From contig JADJVI010000013.1 in assembly GCA_016710645.1 (NCBI GenBank), positions 1 through 45,985 of the forward strand: DNA of 45,985 bases, read 5' to 3'. Under the pieces are notes generated by a model. That model searched no databases and was not told the DNA's origin. It saw nothing but the letters and a program-made list of their open reading frames with translations. Origin of the DNA: Actinomycetales bacterium (GTDB lineage Bacteria > Actinomycetota > Actinomycetes > Actinomycetales > Dermatophilaceae). This document shows, piece by piece, positions 7,993-16,572 of the stretch. Numbering within the stretch: position 1 is the first letter of the stretch; each line of letters begins with the position of its first letter. The translations under genes and the position numbers were made by a program.

Positions 7993-9171
7993 ATGACCTC
8001 ACCGCAGCCGCACCGGCCGGTCGGCAACCGGGCCTTGGCACCGTTCGGGACGACGATCTTCGCGGAGATGTCGGCGTTGGCCGTCCGCACGGGGGCGATC
8101 AACCTCGGGCAGGGCTTTCCGGACGTCGACGGTCCCCCCGAGCTGCTCGACGCGGCCGTCGCGGCGATCCGGGGTGGCCGCAACCAATATCCGCCCGGGC
8201 CGGGCGTGCCGGAGCTTTTGGAGGCGATCGCGGTCCACCAGCAGCGGTTCTACGGGCTGTCGGTGGATCCCGGCAGCGAGGTCTTGGTGACAGCGGGGGC
8301 GACCGAAGCGATCGCCGCGGTGGTGCTCGGGTTGTGCGAGCCCGGCGACGAAGTCGTCACCTTCGAGCCGTACTACGACTCGTATGCCGCGACGATCGCC
8401 TTGGCCGGGGCAGCTCGCCGGACGTCGGTGCTGCGGTTTCCCGATTTCGCGGTGGACGAGGCGTCGTTGCGCGCGGCTTTCTCGGAGCGGACGCGGCTGG
8501 TCTTGCTCAACACTCCTCATAACCCGACCGGCAAGGTCTTCACTCGGCCCGAGCTGGATCTGATCTGTTCTCTGGCAAGGGAATTCGACGCTTGGGTGGT
8601 GACCGACGAGGTCTACGAGCACATCGTCTTCGATGGTTTGGAGCATGTGCCGGTGGCGTCGCTGCCAGGGATGTGGGAACGCACGCTCACGATCTCCTCG
8701 GCCGGGAAGACCTTCTCAGCCACGGGCTGGAAGGTCGGCTGGGTGGTCGGCCCGCGCGAGGGGGTCGCGGCAGCGCGGTCGGCTAAGCAGTTCCTCACGT
8801 ATGTTGCGTCGGGGCCGTTCCAGCCGGCAGTTGCGACGGCACTGGGTCTCGACGACGAGGTGTATGCCGGTTTGTCGAGTTCGCTGCAACGCAAGCGGGA
8901 CCTGCTCTGCTCCGGGCTCGCGGCGGCAGGGCTGCCGATCAGTCACCCGGCGGGGACGTACTTCGTGGTGGCCGATGCGGCGGCGCTCGGTGCGCGGGAC
9001 GCGATGACGTTCTGTCGTGAACTGCCCGAACGGGTCGGCGTCGTGGGGATTCCCGTGTCGGTCTTCCATGACGATCCCGAGGCCGGCCGGACCCTGGTGC
9101 GGTTCGCCTTCTGCAAACGGGACGAGGTGCTCACCGAGGCCGCGGAGCGGCTGGCCAGGCTAGGCGGCTGA
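7993..9171 (+). CDS. PLP-dependent aminotransferase, class I/II
   Basis: 392 residues from ATG 7993. Fold-type I aminotransferase: INLGQGFPDVDGP near the start, the PLP-contacting NTPHNPTGKVF, VVTDEVYEHIVFDG with the aspartate and tyrosine that bind PLP, and the Schiff-base lysine in SSAGKTFSATGWK. It resembles kynurenine/glutamine aminotransferases and the actinobacterial enzymes annotated as N-succinyldiaminopimelate aminotransferase (DapC-like); which reaction it catalyses cannot be settled here. The divergent oxidoreductase next door suggests amino-acid metabolism. It contains two GTATGCCG copies. Confidence 0.93.
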   Translation: MTSPQPHRPVGNRALAPFGTTIFAEMSALAVRTGAINLGQGFPDVDGPPELLDAAVAAIRGGRNQYPPGPGVPELLEAIAVHQQRFYGLSVDPGSEVLVTAGATEAIAAVVLGLCEPGDEVVTFEPYYDSYAATIALAGAARRTSVLRFPDFAVDEASLRAAFSERTRLVLLNTPHNPTGKVFTRPELDLICSLAREFDAWVVTDEVYEHIVFDGLEHVPVASLPGMWERTLTISSAGKTFSATGWKVGWVVGPREGVAAARSAKQFLTYVASGPFQPAVATALGLDDEVYAGLSSSLQRKRDLLCSGLAAAGLPISHPAGTYFVVADAAALGARDAMTFCRELPERVGVVGIPVSVFHDDPEAGRTLVRFAFCKRDEVLTEAAERLARLGG

Positions 9172-9339
9172 TCGAACTCGCCGGCTGATAGGGCCCGCTA
9201 GCCGATAGGACTGGACGGCATACAGGGCCGCATAACCGACTGAGCCCGGCTGTCCACACCCTCTCCGTCTTGATCCCACGATCCACAGCCCGCTGATCCA
9301 CCCCGGACCTGCGCTGGGGGTTTGGGATGAGGTGGTGGG

Positions 9340-9885
9340 ATGCGACGAACCCCCCTCCTTCGAGTTGTGCCGGGCCTGGTGGTGTGGCTGGCCCTGGTCA
9401 TGGGGGCCCCACCCTCGGCAGCGGCGACCGCGACCTTCTCCCGGGGCGCATGGCACATCGGCGTGGCACCAAATGCCCGACGGACCTGGCCGGTCGACGT
9501 ACCCCACCAGGTGCTCGCCCGCTTTGATCCACCCGCCACCCGGTGGGGATCGGGGCACCGCGGCGTCGACTTGGTGGCCGTCGAGGGAAACGCCGTGTAT
9601 GCACCCGCGGCCGGAGTGGTGAGTTTCGCGGGGGTGGTCGCCGGGCGCCCGGTCCTCGTCGTGGCCCACGCTGGGGGGCTACGCAGCACCTTCGAACCCG
9701 TGCAGTCCGGGCTGCCACCCGGGACTGTGGTGCGGGCTGGTGAGCAGGTGGGAAACCTCGCCGCGGCCAGCGGTCACTGTGCCACGTCGTGTCTGCATTG
9801 GGGGGTGTTGCGTGGGCAGACCTATCTCGATCCGCTCGCATGGCTTCGCGGACGGGTGGTGCTGCTCCCCCTCAGCGTCCCCTAA
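9340..9885 (+). CDS. Secreted M23-family metallopeptidase
   Basis: 181 residues. A Sec signal peptide (positively charged start, VVPGLVVWLALVMG core, AAA cleavage region near residue 30) is followed by a LytM-type domain. The zinc motif HxxxD is in GHRGVDLV; the second metal site appears as CLHWGV, where the usual first histidine of HxH is cysteine, a change I recall as common in actinobacterial relatives. The likely role is peptidoglycan cross-bridge hydrolysis, or a scaffold role if the change abolishes activity. The gene is preceded by a GAGGTGGTGGG ribosome binding site and converges on the DUF3152 gene with six bases between. Confidence 0.88.
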   Translation: MRRTPLLRVVPGLVVWLALVMGAPPSAAATATFSRGAWHIGVAPNARRTWPVDVPHQVLARFDPPATRWGSGHRGVDLVAVEGNAVYAPAAGVVSFAGVVAGRPVLVVAHAGGLRSTFEPVQSGLPPGTVVRAGEQVGNLAAASGHCATSCLHWGVLRGQTYLDPLAWLRGRVVLLPLSVP

Positions 9886-9891
9886 CGGTCG

Positions 9892-10983
9892 TCAAGGTCG
9901 GGTGGGCCACGGCCAGGCGGTGCATCCGTCCAGACTCTTGGTCTGCTGCACCATGATTGGCGCGGGTGCCCCAGCTGCCGGACAGGAGGCGTGGCGGTGG
10001 CCCAGACCGTGGCCGACCTCATGATTGACCAGGTAGACGCGGTAGGAGTCGAGGTCGTCCCCGTAGGTGGCTGATCCACGCAGCCATCGCTGGAGGTTGA
10101 GCACGGCCCGGGAGCCGTTCCAACAGGAAACCTGAGCCATGACTGTGTCCAGGGGTGCGCAGAGCTTGGCCGTCAAGGTCGGCGTGGCCAGGGCCACCCG
10201 AATGTCGACGCGCGCACCAGCGGCGAGATCCGCAGGCGACACGGGGACGAAGTGGACGCTGTCCGAGGTCTGCCACCCGCGGTCGTCGGCGAGCACTCGG
10301 GCCACTACTGCGGCGAAGTCGCTGTCGACGACAGGGAGGCCATCCTCGATCTCGACCGCGAAATGCACGACGCGGCCGGAGTTGTGAGCTGGCATGTCGG
10401 GGATCTCGACCGAGTGCAGGGTTCCCGCCGCGGACTGTGGCACCTCGGTCAGGGTCGATCCAGGCGAGGCAACAGGCTCGGCCACGCCTTCCTCGGCATC
10501 ACCCGGTGAGGGGGTGGCCGGACTGGGACTGGCTGAGGGACCCCTTGCCGCGTTCGTCGATGCGAACGCTGGCGCTGCTGTTGGCGATCCGGCGGCCCCG
10601 TTCACCGGCGCGCTCGCTGCTGAGGCCTTCCCCGGAGTGGTCGTACCGGAGGAGGCGCCGGGGGACGCAGTCGTCGCACTGCGATCGGTGGCCGTCGTCC
10701 GCGCGGCGGGAGCCGCGGGCCGAGGCAAGGCAACGGCCGGATCCTGAGTGACCCGGGCGACGACGGTGCCGAACAACAGCGCAGTGATCGCCACCAACAC
10801 CGAACGCCGCAAGCGGTGCATTCGCCGTCGGTGAGCCGCGCTGCCATGGCGCAGCGCGCGTCGCGTCATCGGCGCGTCCGCCTCGCCCCGAGTGCACGCG
10901 CGCATCTCGGCGCGACGCTGCGGCTCGGATGGGACAGACACGGGTGGCGCCGCCTTTGCGGGGGTAGAGGTAGGTCGATCCAT
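9892..10983 (-). CDS. DUF3152 membrane-anchored protein with a metzincin-type zinc motif
   Basis: 363 residues. A basic cytoplasmic N-terminus is followed by one membrane segment at about residues 60-80 (LRRSVLVAITALLFGTVVA), a long Ala/Pro/Thr/Ser-rich linker to about residue 185, and a globular C-terminal domain. That domain contains HEVGHGLGHRH at 321-331, fitting HExxHxxGxxH, and a methionine at 344 (APIMVQQ) that could form a Met-turn. It is probably an extracytoplasmic zinc protease; the substrate is unknown. Assignment to DUF3152 comes from overall sequence character and is fairly confident. Confidence 0.82.
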   Translation of the reverse strand: MDRPTSTPAKAAPPVSVPSEPQRRAEMRACTRGEADAPMTRRALRHGSAAHRRRMHRLRRSVLVAITALLFGTVVARVTQDPAVALPRPAAPAARTTATDRSATTASPGASSGTTTPGKASAASAPVNGAAGSPTAAPAFASTNAARGPSASPSPATPSPGDAEEGVAEPVASPGSTLTEVPQSAAGTLHSVEIPDMPAHNSGRVVHFAVEIEDGLPVVDSDFAAVVARVLADDRGWQTSDSVHFVPVSPADLAAGARVDIRVALATPTLTAKLCAPLDTVMAQVSCWNGSRAVLNLQRWLRGSATYGDDLDSYRVYLVNHEVGHGLGHRHASCPAAGAPAPIMVQQTKSLDGCTAWPWPTRP

Positions 10984-11024
10984 GGTGTCAGAGAGGCCTC
11001 GCGACGGTCGAGTTCACACCACGG

Positions 11025-11984
11025 TCAGGCCCGCGGGTGAGCCTGCTGGTAGGAACGGCGAAGGCGCTCAGGCGACACATGGGTGTAGAGCTGGGTCGTC
11101 GTGAGGCTGGCATGGCCGAGTAACTCCTGGACGACCCGCAGGTCGGCCCCGCCCTCCAGGAGATGGGTTGCGGCGCTGTGCCGCAAGCCGTGCGGCCCCA
11201 GATCAGGAGCATCTGGAACATGGGCCAACAGTCGGTGAACGGCCGCACGGATCTGCCGGGCATCGGCGCGCCGGCCCCGCCGGCCCAGGAAGAGCGCGGG
11301 ACCGCTGATCGTCGTGACGAGCTGAACGCGGACCCTCGTCCAGTCGGACAGCGCCTGAGCCGCCGGCGCGCCGAACGGCACGATCCGTTCTTTGCCCCCT
11401 TTGCCCAGCACCCGCACGACCTGGCGCTCGAGATCAATGTCGTCGAGATCGCAGCCCACCAGCTCACTGACCCGTATGCCGGTCGCATAGAGCAACTCAA
11501 GGCAGGCTCGGTCGCGTGCGGTGATGGGGTCACCGTCATCCGCGGCCACGCCAGCCACAACCATGAGAGCAGCGGCGTCCTCGGCACGCAAGACGGCCGG
11601 CAACGACGCATGGCGCCGGGGAGCGACCAGACGGAGCGCAGGGTTGACGCTCACTCGCCCGGTGCGAGTGGCCCAGGCGAAATACGTGCGTATCGCAGCC
11701 GCGCGGCGAGCGACGGTGGCGCGACTGCCGGATCGGGCCAGCGTCGCCAGCCACGCCCGCAGGTCAGCAAGGGTGACGTCCCCCGGCGTGTCCACGATGC
11801 CGTGACCGCCCAGGTGTCCGGGGTGTGTGCTCGGACGATCGCCATGGAGAAAGGACGCCAAGGCGCTCACGTCGGCGAGATAGGCCCGGCAGGTGTGTTC
11901 GGAAAGCCCGCGTTCGGACGCGAGGTGGGTCCGGAACTCGGGCAGGCACCAGTCCGGGGCGTCGATACGGGCCGGAGAGGTCAC
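11025..11984 (-). CDS. xerC: Tyrosine recombinase XerC
   Basis: 319 residues from the GTG at 11984, chosen because a GGTGA-type ribosome binding site precedes it; a GTG at 12029 would add 15 residues. The N-terminal SAM-like DNA-binding domain (FRTHLASERGLSEHTCRAYL) is followed by the catalytic domain with all active residues: Arg in LYATGIRVSELVG, Lys in GKGGKERIVPF, HGLRHSAATHLLE (HxxR), His in LLGHASLTTTQLYTH, and the nucleophile Tyr. It resolves chromosome dimers at dif together with XerD. Position next to dprA and comM is typical for actinobacteria. Confidence 0.94.
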   Translation of the reverse strand: MTSPARIDAPDWCLPEFRTHLASERGLSEHTCRAYLADVSALASFLHGDRPSTHPGHLGGHGIVDTPGDVTLADLRAWLATLARSGSRATVARRAAAIRTYFAWATRTGRVSVNPALRLVAPRRHASLPAVLRAEDAAALMVVAGVAADDGDPITARDRACLELLYATGIRVSELVGCDLDDIDLERQVVRVLGKGGKERIVPFGAPAAQALSDWTRVRVQLVTTISGPALFLGRRGRRADARQIRAAVHRLLAHVPDAPDLGPHGLRHSAATHLLEGGADLRVVQELLGHASLTTTQLYTHVSPERLRRSYQQAHPRA

Positions 11985-12172
11985 CTGCTCACCCTGACAC
12001 ACCGGAGCGAGCGCCGACCGACGCTCCACGTGGGCGTGTCACGAGGATCGGCGACGACGGGCGCGGGCCCCCGCATCGATCCCTTCGGTGCGCGCCGTAT
12101 CGATCGTTCGGCCGTCCGCCGGCGCCCGGCCTGGCGCCTGGAGGTCGTGACACCCACGGCCCCTTATGACGA

Positions 12173-13330
12173 TCACCCCCTCGCGCGTTTCCAATCAGAG
12201 CCCACACGGATGGCCAGGCCGGCCAGTTCGATCCGGACCAGTGCAGCCAGGAGTGCCCCCGGGGCGAGACCGGTCGCGAAGGCGAGAGCGTCGATCGACG
12301 TTGCCGCGCGGATCGGCAGCGCCGCCCAGACCAGCTGGTCGCCCTCGCTCAACCGGTCCTGAGCCGTGACCGGCGCGCTGGGTCGGGCCGCCGCATCGTC
12401 GCCGATCCGTCCGACGAGATCGACCACCTCTGCGACATCGGTGACCAGCATCGCCACCCCGTCGCGCACCGCCTGATGACATCCCGCCGAGAGCATCGAG
12501 GTCACCGGGCCCGGGACCACCCCCACGGGTCGACCGATGGCCGCGGCATGGCGGGCGGTGTTGAGGGAACCGGAGCGCAGGCCCGCCTCGACGACAACCG
12601 TGCCCAACGTGAGCGCCGCGATGAGCCGGTTGCGCAACAGGAAGCGATGTCGCTGGGGTGCCCAGCCCGGCGGAGATTCGCTCACGATGGCGCCCTCCTC
12701 CCGCAGCCGAGCCAGCAGGGAGGCATGTGCGGTGGGATAGGGCCGGTCGACTCCGCCGGCCAAGACAGCGACCGTGCCGCCACGCGCGGCCGCAAGAGCG
12801 CCCCGATGGGCCGCGGCGTCGATCCCGAAGGCGGCACCCGACACCACGGCATACCCACGCTCCCCCAGCCCAGCGGCCAGACTCGTGGCGATATCCCGCC
12901 CGTATGCCGTCGCCGCGCGAGATCCCACGATCGACACCCCTGCCCAGCGCAGCCTGGACAGCTCCAACGGACCGTGCACCCACAGGCACATGGGCGGCTC
13001 CGGGAGGTCGGTGAATCCTTCCGGCCACTGGGGATCCCCCGGGATGAGGACCGACATGCCCTGCCGGACGGCATACCCGACCGCTGCTGTGACGTCGACG
13101 CGGGTAGCCCGATGGCGAGCCGCACCGAACTGCGGCGACCGGTCACTCAGGACTCGGTCGAGCACTTCGGGCGCCGCGTGCACCTCCAGCAGCGCCGCGA
13201 GGGTCAGCTCACCCGCCTCGACCAGGTGCGCGAGGGCGGCCCGAGCCCCGCGCTCGGTGCCGACGTCGAGCAGCTCTGCGGCCGCCGATTCCCTCGCTCC
13301 CGTCATCGCCGCACCCGGGGAGGCCGTCAT
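12173..13330 (-). CDS. dprA: DNA-processing protein DprA
   Basis: 385 residues from ATG 13330, whose ATGA overlap with the comM stop decides the start. The Rossmann-like core has GSRAATAYGRD, VVSGAAFGIDAAAHRGAL, VLAGGVDRPYP, and the ssDNA-binding segment HRFLLRNRLIAAL with EAGLRSGSLNTARHA and GPVTS. A C-terminal winged-helix domain occupies about the last 60 residues. DprA loads RecA on incoming single-stranded DNA during transformation. It is co-translated with comM. Three GTATGCCG copies lie inside, all using TAT or TAC at Ala-Tyr or Tyr-Ala sites. Confidence 0.95.
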   Translation of the reverse strand: MTASPGAAMTGARESAAAELLDVGTERGARAALAHLVEAGELTLAALLEVHAAPEVLDRVLSDRSPQFGAARHRATRVDVTAAVGYAVRQGMSVLIPGDPQWPEGFTDLPEPPMCLWVHGPLELSRLRWAGVSIVGSRAATAYGRDIATSLAAGLGERGYAVVSGAAFGIDAAAHRGALAAARGGTVAVLAGGVDRPYPTAHASLLARLREEGAIVSESPPGWAPQRHRFLLRNRLIAALTLGTVVVEAGLRSGSLNTARHAAAIGRPVGVVPGPVTSMLSAGCHQAVRDGVAMLVTDVAEVVDLVGRIGDDAAARPSAPVTAQDRLSEGDQLVWAALPIRAATSIDALAFATGLAPGALLAALVRIELAGLAIRVGSDWKRARG

Positions 13331-14864
13331 GCTGCCACCGCCTGCTGCTGGCGCAGCGACAACGCCAAGCCCACGTCGTCGCGAGTCGGCACGGTCCGAC
13401 CCGCGAGGTCGGCAACCGTCCACGCGACCCGGAGGCACCGGTCATAGCCACGCAGGGAGAGCGTGCCGAGGTCGACGCTGCGGTCAATGTCGACCGTCGT
13501 CGGCAGGGCCAGGCGGAACCGACGCGAGCGCAGCACGGCCCCCGGGACCTCTCCGTTGACGGCATACTCGCTGCCTGACCAGCGCTCGGCCGCGATGCTC
13601 CTCGCGACTCGCACCCGAGCGGCGACCACGGCGCTGGACTCCCCAGGTGGCCCCAAGAGCGCTGCTCGTGAGGGGACCGGCACAAGGACCTGAAGGTCGA
13701 CGCGATCCAACAGCGGTCCAGCGAGCTTGGCGGCATACGAACGTCGGCGCACGATCGAGCACTGGCAGCGGTCTCCCTTACCGAAGCCGAAGCCGCACGG
13801 ACACGGGTTGGCGGCGAGGACGAGCTGGAAGCGACAGGGATAGCGGAAGCGCCCGGCCGCCCGCGCGACGACGACCGTGCCGGACTCCATGGGCTGACGG
13901 AGCGCCTGGAGGACGTGGCTGCGAAACTCCGGGGCTTCGTCGAGGAAGAGCACCCCTCGGTGGGCCTGGGTAATGGCTCCCGGGGTGACCATCCCCGAAC
14001 CGCCGCCGATGATGGCCGCCATGGACGCGCCATGGTGCGGGGCGACGAACGGCGGTCGCCGGCACAGGGTGTCGAACCTGGTCACTCGGCCGGCGAGGGA
14101 GGCGATCGCCGTGACCTCCAAAGCCTGGGCGGTGTCGAGGGTCGGCAGCAGACCGGGCAGCCGCTCGGCCAACATCGACTTCCCGGCACCCGGTGGCCCC
14201 ACGAGGAACATGTGGTGAGCGCCCGCCGCCGCAATCTCCAACGCCAGGCGGGCCTCGGCCTGGCCCACGACGTCGGCCAGGTCGGGCGGATCCGCATCCC
14301 GGCCCTCCACGACCATGGCTCCTCGACAGCCGAGACCGCCAAGCCGGCAGCAAGCGCGCGGTAACGCGTCACCAACTCGGCCACCTCGGCGACGGGGTGC
14401 ACCTGCACGCCGGTCGCCAGGCGGGCCTCGTTGGCGTTACCGACCGGCACCACGACATGCCGGGCCCCTGCGCCGGCGGCAGCCAACACCATGGGCAACA
14501 CGCCGCGGACTGGCCGAACCGAGCCGTCCAGCCCGAGCTCCCCGATGTGGACGACGTCCTGGGCCACGCCCGCGGGGATGTCACCCTCCGCGATGAGCAC
14601 GGCGACCAGGATGGCCAGGTCGAAACCGCTGCCGACCTTGGGCACCGACGCCGGCGAGAGGTTGACCGTCACCCGGCGCTGCGGCACGGCATACCCGCTG
14701 TTGGAGGCCGCTGCCCGCACGCGGTCCGGTGCCTGAGCACAGGAAGGATCGGGCCGGCCACCGATCGTGAAGGCGGGTAGGCCCTGCGACACGTCGACCT
14801 CGACGTCGACGAGCAGCCCTTCCAGCCCGATGAGCCCGACCCCGCGGGTGCGACCCAAGCCCAT
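13327..14864 (-). CDS. comM: ComM/YifB-family Mg-chelatase-like AAA+ ATPase, frame broken near 14310
   Basis: Two adjoining frames together make one typical protein of about 512 residues. The first (from ATG 14864) is the N-terminal Lon-protease-like domain: MGLGRTRGVGLIGLEGLLVD to about residue 183 (VEEP). The second carries the AAA+ domain: DLADVVGQAEARLALEIAAA, Walker A in FLVGPPGAGKSMLAERL, Walker B in GVLFLDEAPEF, and the Mg-chelatase C-terminal domain. One missing base around 14310 rejoins them. ComM is a branch-migration helicase that helps integrate transforming DNA. A real inactivation is possible since the gene is dispensable, but the same kind of one-base loss in rpsB argues for sequence error. 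Confidence 0.9.
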
Positions 14865-14865
14865 C

Positions 14866-15264
14866 TCAGCCCACCCCGATCAGGTGCTCGACGACGGCCG
14901 GCCCGGTCGGCGGCCGCGAGACGGCCACGACATCGACGCGCACGTCGCCGTAATCGCCTGGCCGTTGATCGGCCCAGGTCGCTGCCAGCCGCCTCAGCCG
15001 GGCCAGTTTGAGCGGGGTAACCGCCTCCTGGGGCGTCCCGAAACTGGCCCCACGCCGCGTCTTGACTTCGCATACGACGAGCGTCGAACCATCCCGCGCG
15101 ACGATGTCGATCTCACCGAGCGGGCAGCGCCAGTTGACCTCGATGACGGCATACCCGAGGTCGCGCAGGTAGCGGGCCGCGAGGCGTTCGCCGTACTGCC
15201 CGATAGCGGCGGCGAGACGATGCGGCATACCAGATGTGGCTCGCCGTGGAGATGGACTGACCAT
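14866..15264 (-). CDS. YraN/UPF0102-family endonuclease-like protein
   Basis: 132 residues. The restriction-endonuclease-like (PD-(D/E)xK) core is visible: GEIDIVARDGSTLVVCEVKT, with the E, D and ExK residues, followed by RRGASFGTPQEAVTPLKLAR. The N-terminal IGQYGERLAARYLRDLGY is the family signature. The biological role of the family is poorly defined, with nuclease activity on branched or single-stranded DNA suspected. It ends one base before the comM start, so it is probably co-expressed with comM and dprA. Two GTATGCCG copies are present. Confidence 0.92.
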   Translation of the reverse strand: MVSPSPRRATSGMPHRLAAAIGQYGERLAARYLRDLGYAVIEVNWRCPLGEIDIVARDGSTLVVCEVKTRRGASFGTPQEAVTPLKLARLRRLAATWADQRPGDYGDVRVDVVAVSRPPTGPAVVEHLIGVG

Positions 15265-15364
15265 GCGGGGAAGCTTGCGCTCCGCACGTCACGGCCCGCA
15301 GCCCCTGCCCCGGCAGCTGTGGACGACGGGACTCAGCGACGCAGGATGTGGATAGCCCGTCGGG

Positions 15365-15667
15365 TCAGGGCAGCTGCAACTCCGACTTGGGGAGTTCCTC
15401 GATGTTGACGTCCTTGAACGTCACGACCCGCACCGACTTGACGAACCGCGCCGGGCGATAGATGTCCCACACCCAGGCATCGGTCATGGTGAGGTCGAAG
15501 AACACCTCGCCCCCGTCCGAACGCACCTTCATGTCGACCGAGTTGCACAGGTAGAACCGGCGTTCGGTCTCGACGACGTGGGAGAAGAGCGAGACGACGT
15601 CGCGGTACTCCCGGTAGAGCGCAAGCTCTTGCTCGGTCTCGTACTTCTCGAGGTCCTCGGAGCTCAT
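15365..15667 (-). CDS. DUF2469 family protein
   Basis: 100 residues, full length for this actinobacteria-specific family: MSSEDLEKYETEQELALYRE, RRFYLCNSVDMKVRSDG, FDLTMTDAWVWDIYRPARFV, VTFKDVNIEELPKSEL. No enzymatic motif or membrane segment is visible. It is conserved next to rnhB in actinobacteria, as here, ten bases after the rnhB stop. The function is unknown; a link to envelope or translation cannot be shown. Confidence 0.93.
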   Translation of the reverse strand: MSSEDLEKYETEQELALYREYRDVVSLFSHVVETERRFYLCNSVDMKVRSDGGEVFFDLTMTDAWVWDIYRPARFVKSVRVVTFKDVNIEELPKSELQLP

Positions 15668-15677
15668 CGGGTCGTCC

Positions 15678-16568
15678 TCACTGGTGGATCAGCGGCGGAT
15701 CGCTCCGCGCCGGATCGTCGGGATCATCGTTGGTCGCGCTCGGGTCGGCGTCGTCCCGTTCTATCACCTCTGCCTCGGCGCCGTTGCCACCTGCACCCGG
15801 TCCGTCGGCAGCGCTTCCGGGCAGACGCCACGAGCGCCGGTGCAACTCACAGGGCCCGTGGCGGTCGAGGGCGGCGAGGTGGTCTGGGGCGGCATACCCC
15901 TTGTTTCCAGCCCACCCGTATGCCGGGTGGTCACCGTCCAGCTCGATCATGAGTCGATCTCGGGTCACCTTCGCCAGCACCGACGCGGCCGCCACCGAGG
16001 AGCACCTGAGGTCGGCCTTGATCATCGTCGTCACCGGCGGCGACACGGCATACGGGGCAAACAGGTGCGCGCCGCGAGCCGACGCCTCCGACCCGACGGA
16101 CAACTCCCCCGACCCGGCCTCGGCGAACTCGAAGAGTCCGACTCGTTCGGGAGGGGTGAGCCAGTCGTGATTGCCGTCGAGCACGATCAGGTCGGGGCGA
16201 ACCGGAAGCGCCGCGAGCGCCCGCAGCCCCGCCAGCCGCAGCGCGGCGATGATCCCGACGAGATCGATCTCCTGCGCGCTGGCGTGCCCGACGGCATACG
16301 CGGGGGCCCAGCGTTCGATCCGAGGGAGGAGCCGCTCGCGGGCGGCGTGGGTCAGCAGCTTGGAGTCGCGCACGCCGGTCGGAGCACTGCGGCAGGTTTC
16401 GTCGATGACGACGATTCCGACCGTGACCGGGCCGGCCAGGGCGCCACGACCTACCTCGTCCATCCCGGCCAGCAGGCGGTGTCCGCCGCGTTGCAGTGCC
16501 CGCTCGACCCGCAGCGTCGGGGCGGTGGAGCGGCGCGGACGAGCCGGGGTCGCGCGAACGCCGGTCAT
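15678..16568 (-). CDS. rnhB: Ribonuclease HII
   Basis: 296 residues. Removes ribonucleotides from RNA-DNA hybrids. The catalytic DE is in LLAGMDEVGRGALAGPV, the second aspartate in DLIVLDGNHDW, and the third in TMIKADLRCSSVAAASVLAK; GDHPAYGWAGNKGYAAPDH is the conserved C-terminal loop. An acidic, low-complexity tail of about 45 residues (GAEAEVIERDDADPS...) follows the catalytic core and is longer than in most RNase HII. It starts four bases after the stop of the second lepB. Confidence 0.95.
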   Translation of the reverse strand: MTGVRATPARPRRSTAPTLRVERALQRGGHRLLAGMDEVGRGALAGPVTVGIVVIDETCRSAPTGVRDSKLLTHAARERLLPRIERWAPAYAVGHASAQEIDLVGIIAALRLAGLRALAALPVRPDLIVLDGNHDWLTPPERVGLFEFAEAGSGELSVGSEASARGAHLFAPYAVSPPVTTMIKADLRCSSVAAASVLAKVTRDRLMIELDGDHPAYGWAGNKGYAAPDHLAALDRHGPCELHRRSWRLPGSAADGPGAGGNGAEAEVIERDDADPSATNDDPDDPARSDPPLIHQ

Positions 16569-16572
16569 GGCC

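Noticed and set aside
9172..9339. DnaA-box-like TGTCCACA and ATCCACA words, considered as an origin
   Set aside because: Only a few imperfect, scattered words, no AT-rich stretch and no dnaA/dnaN neighbours; similar single words occur at 15350, 19960 and 30154.
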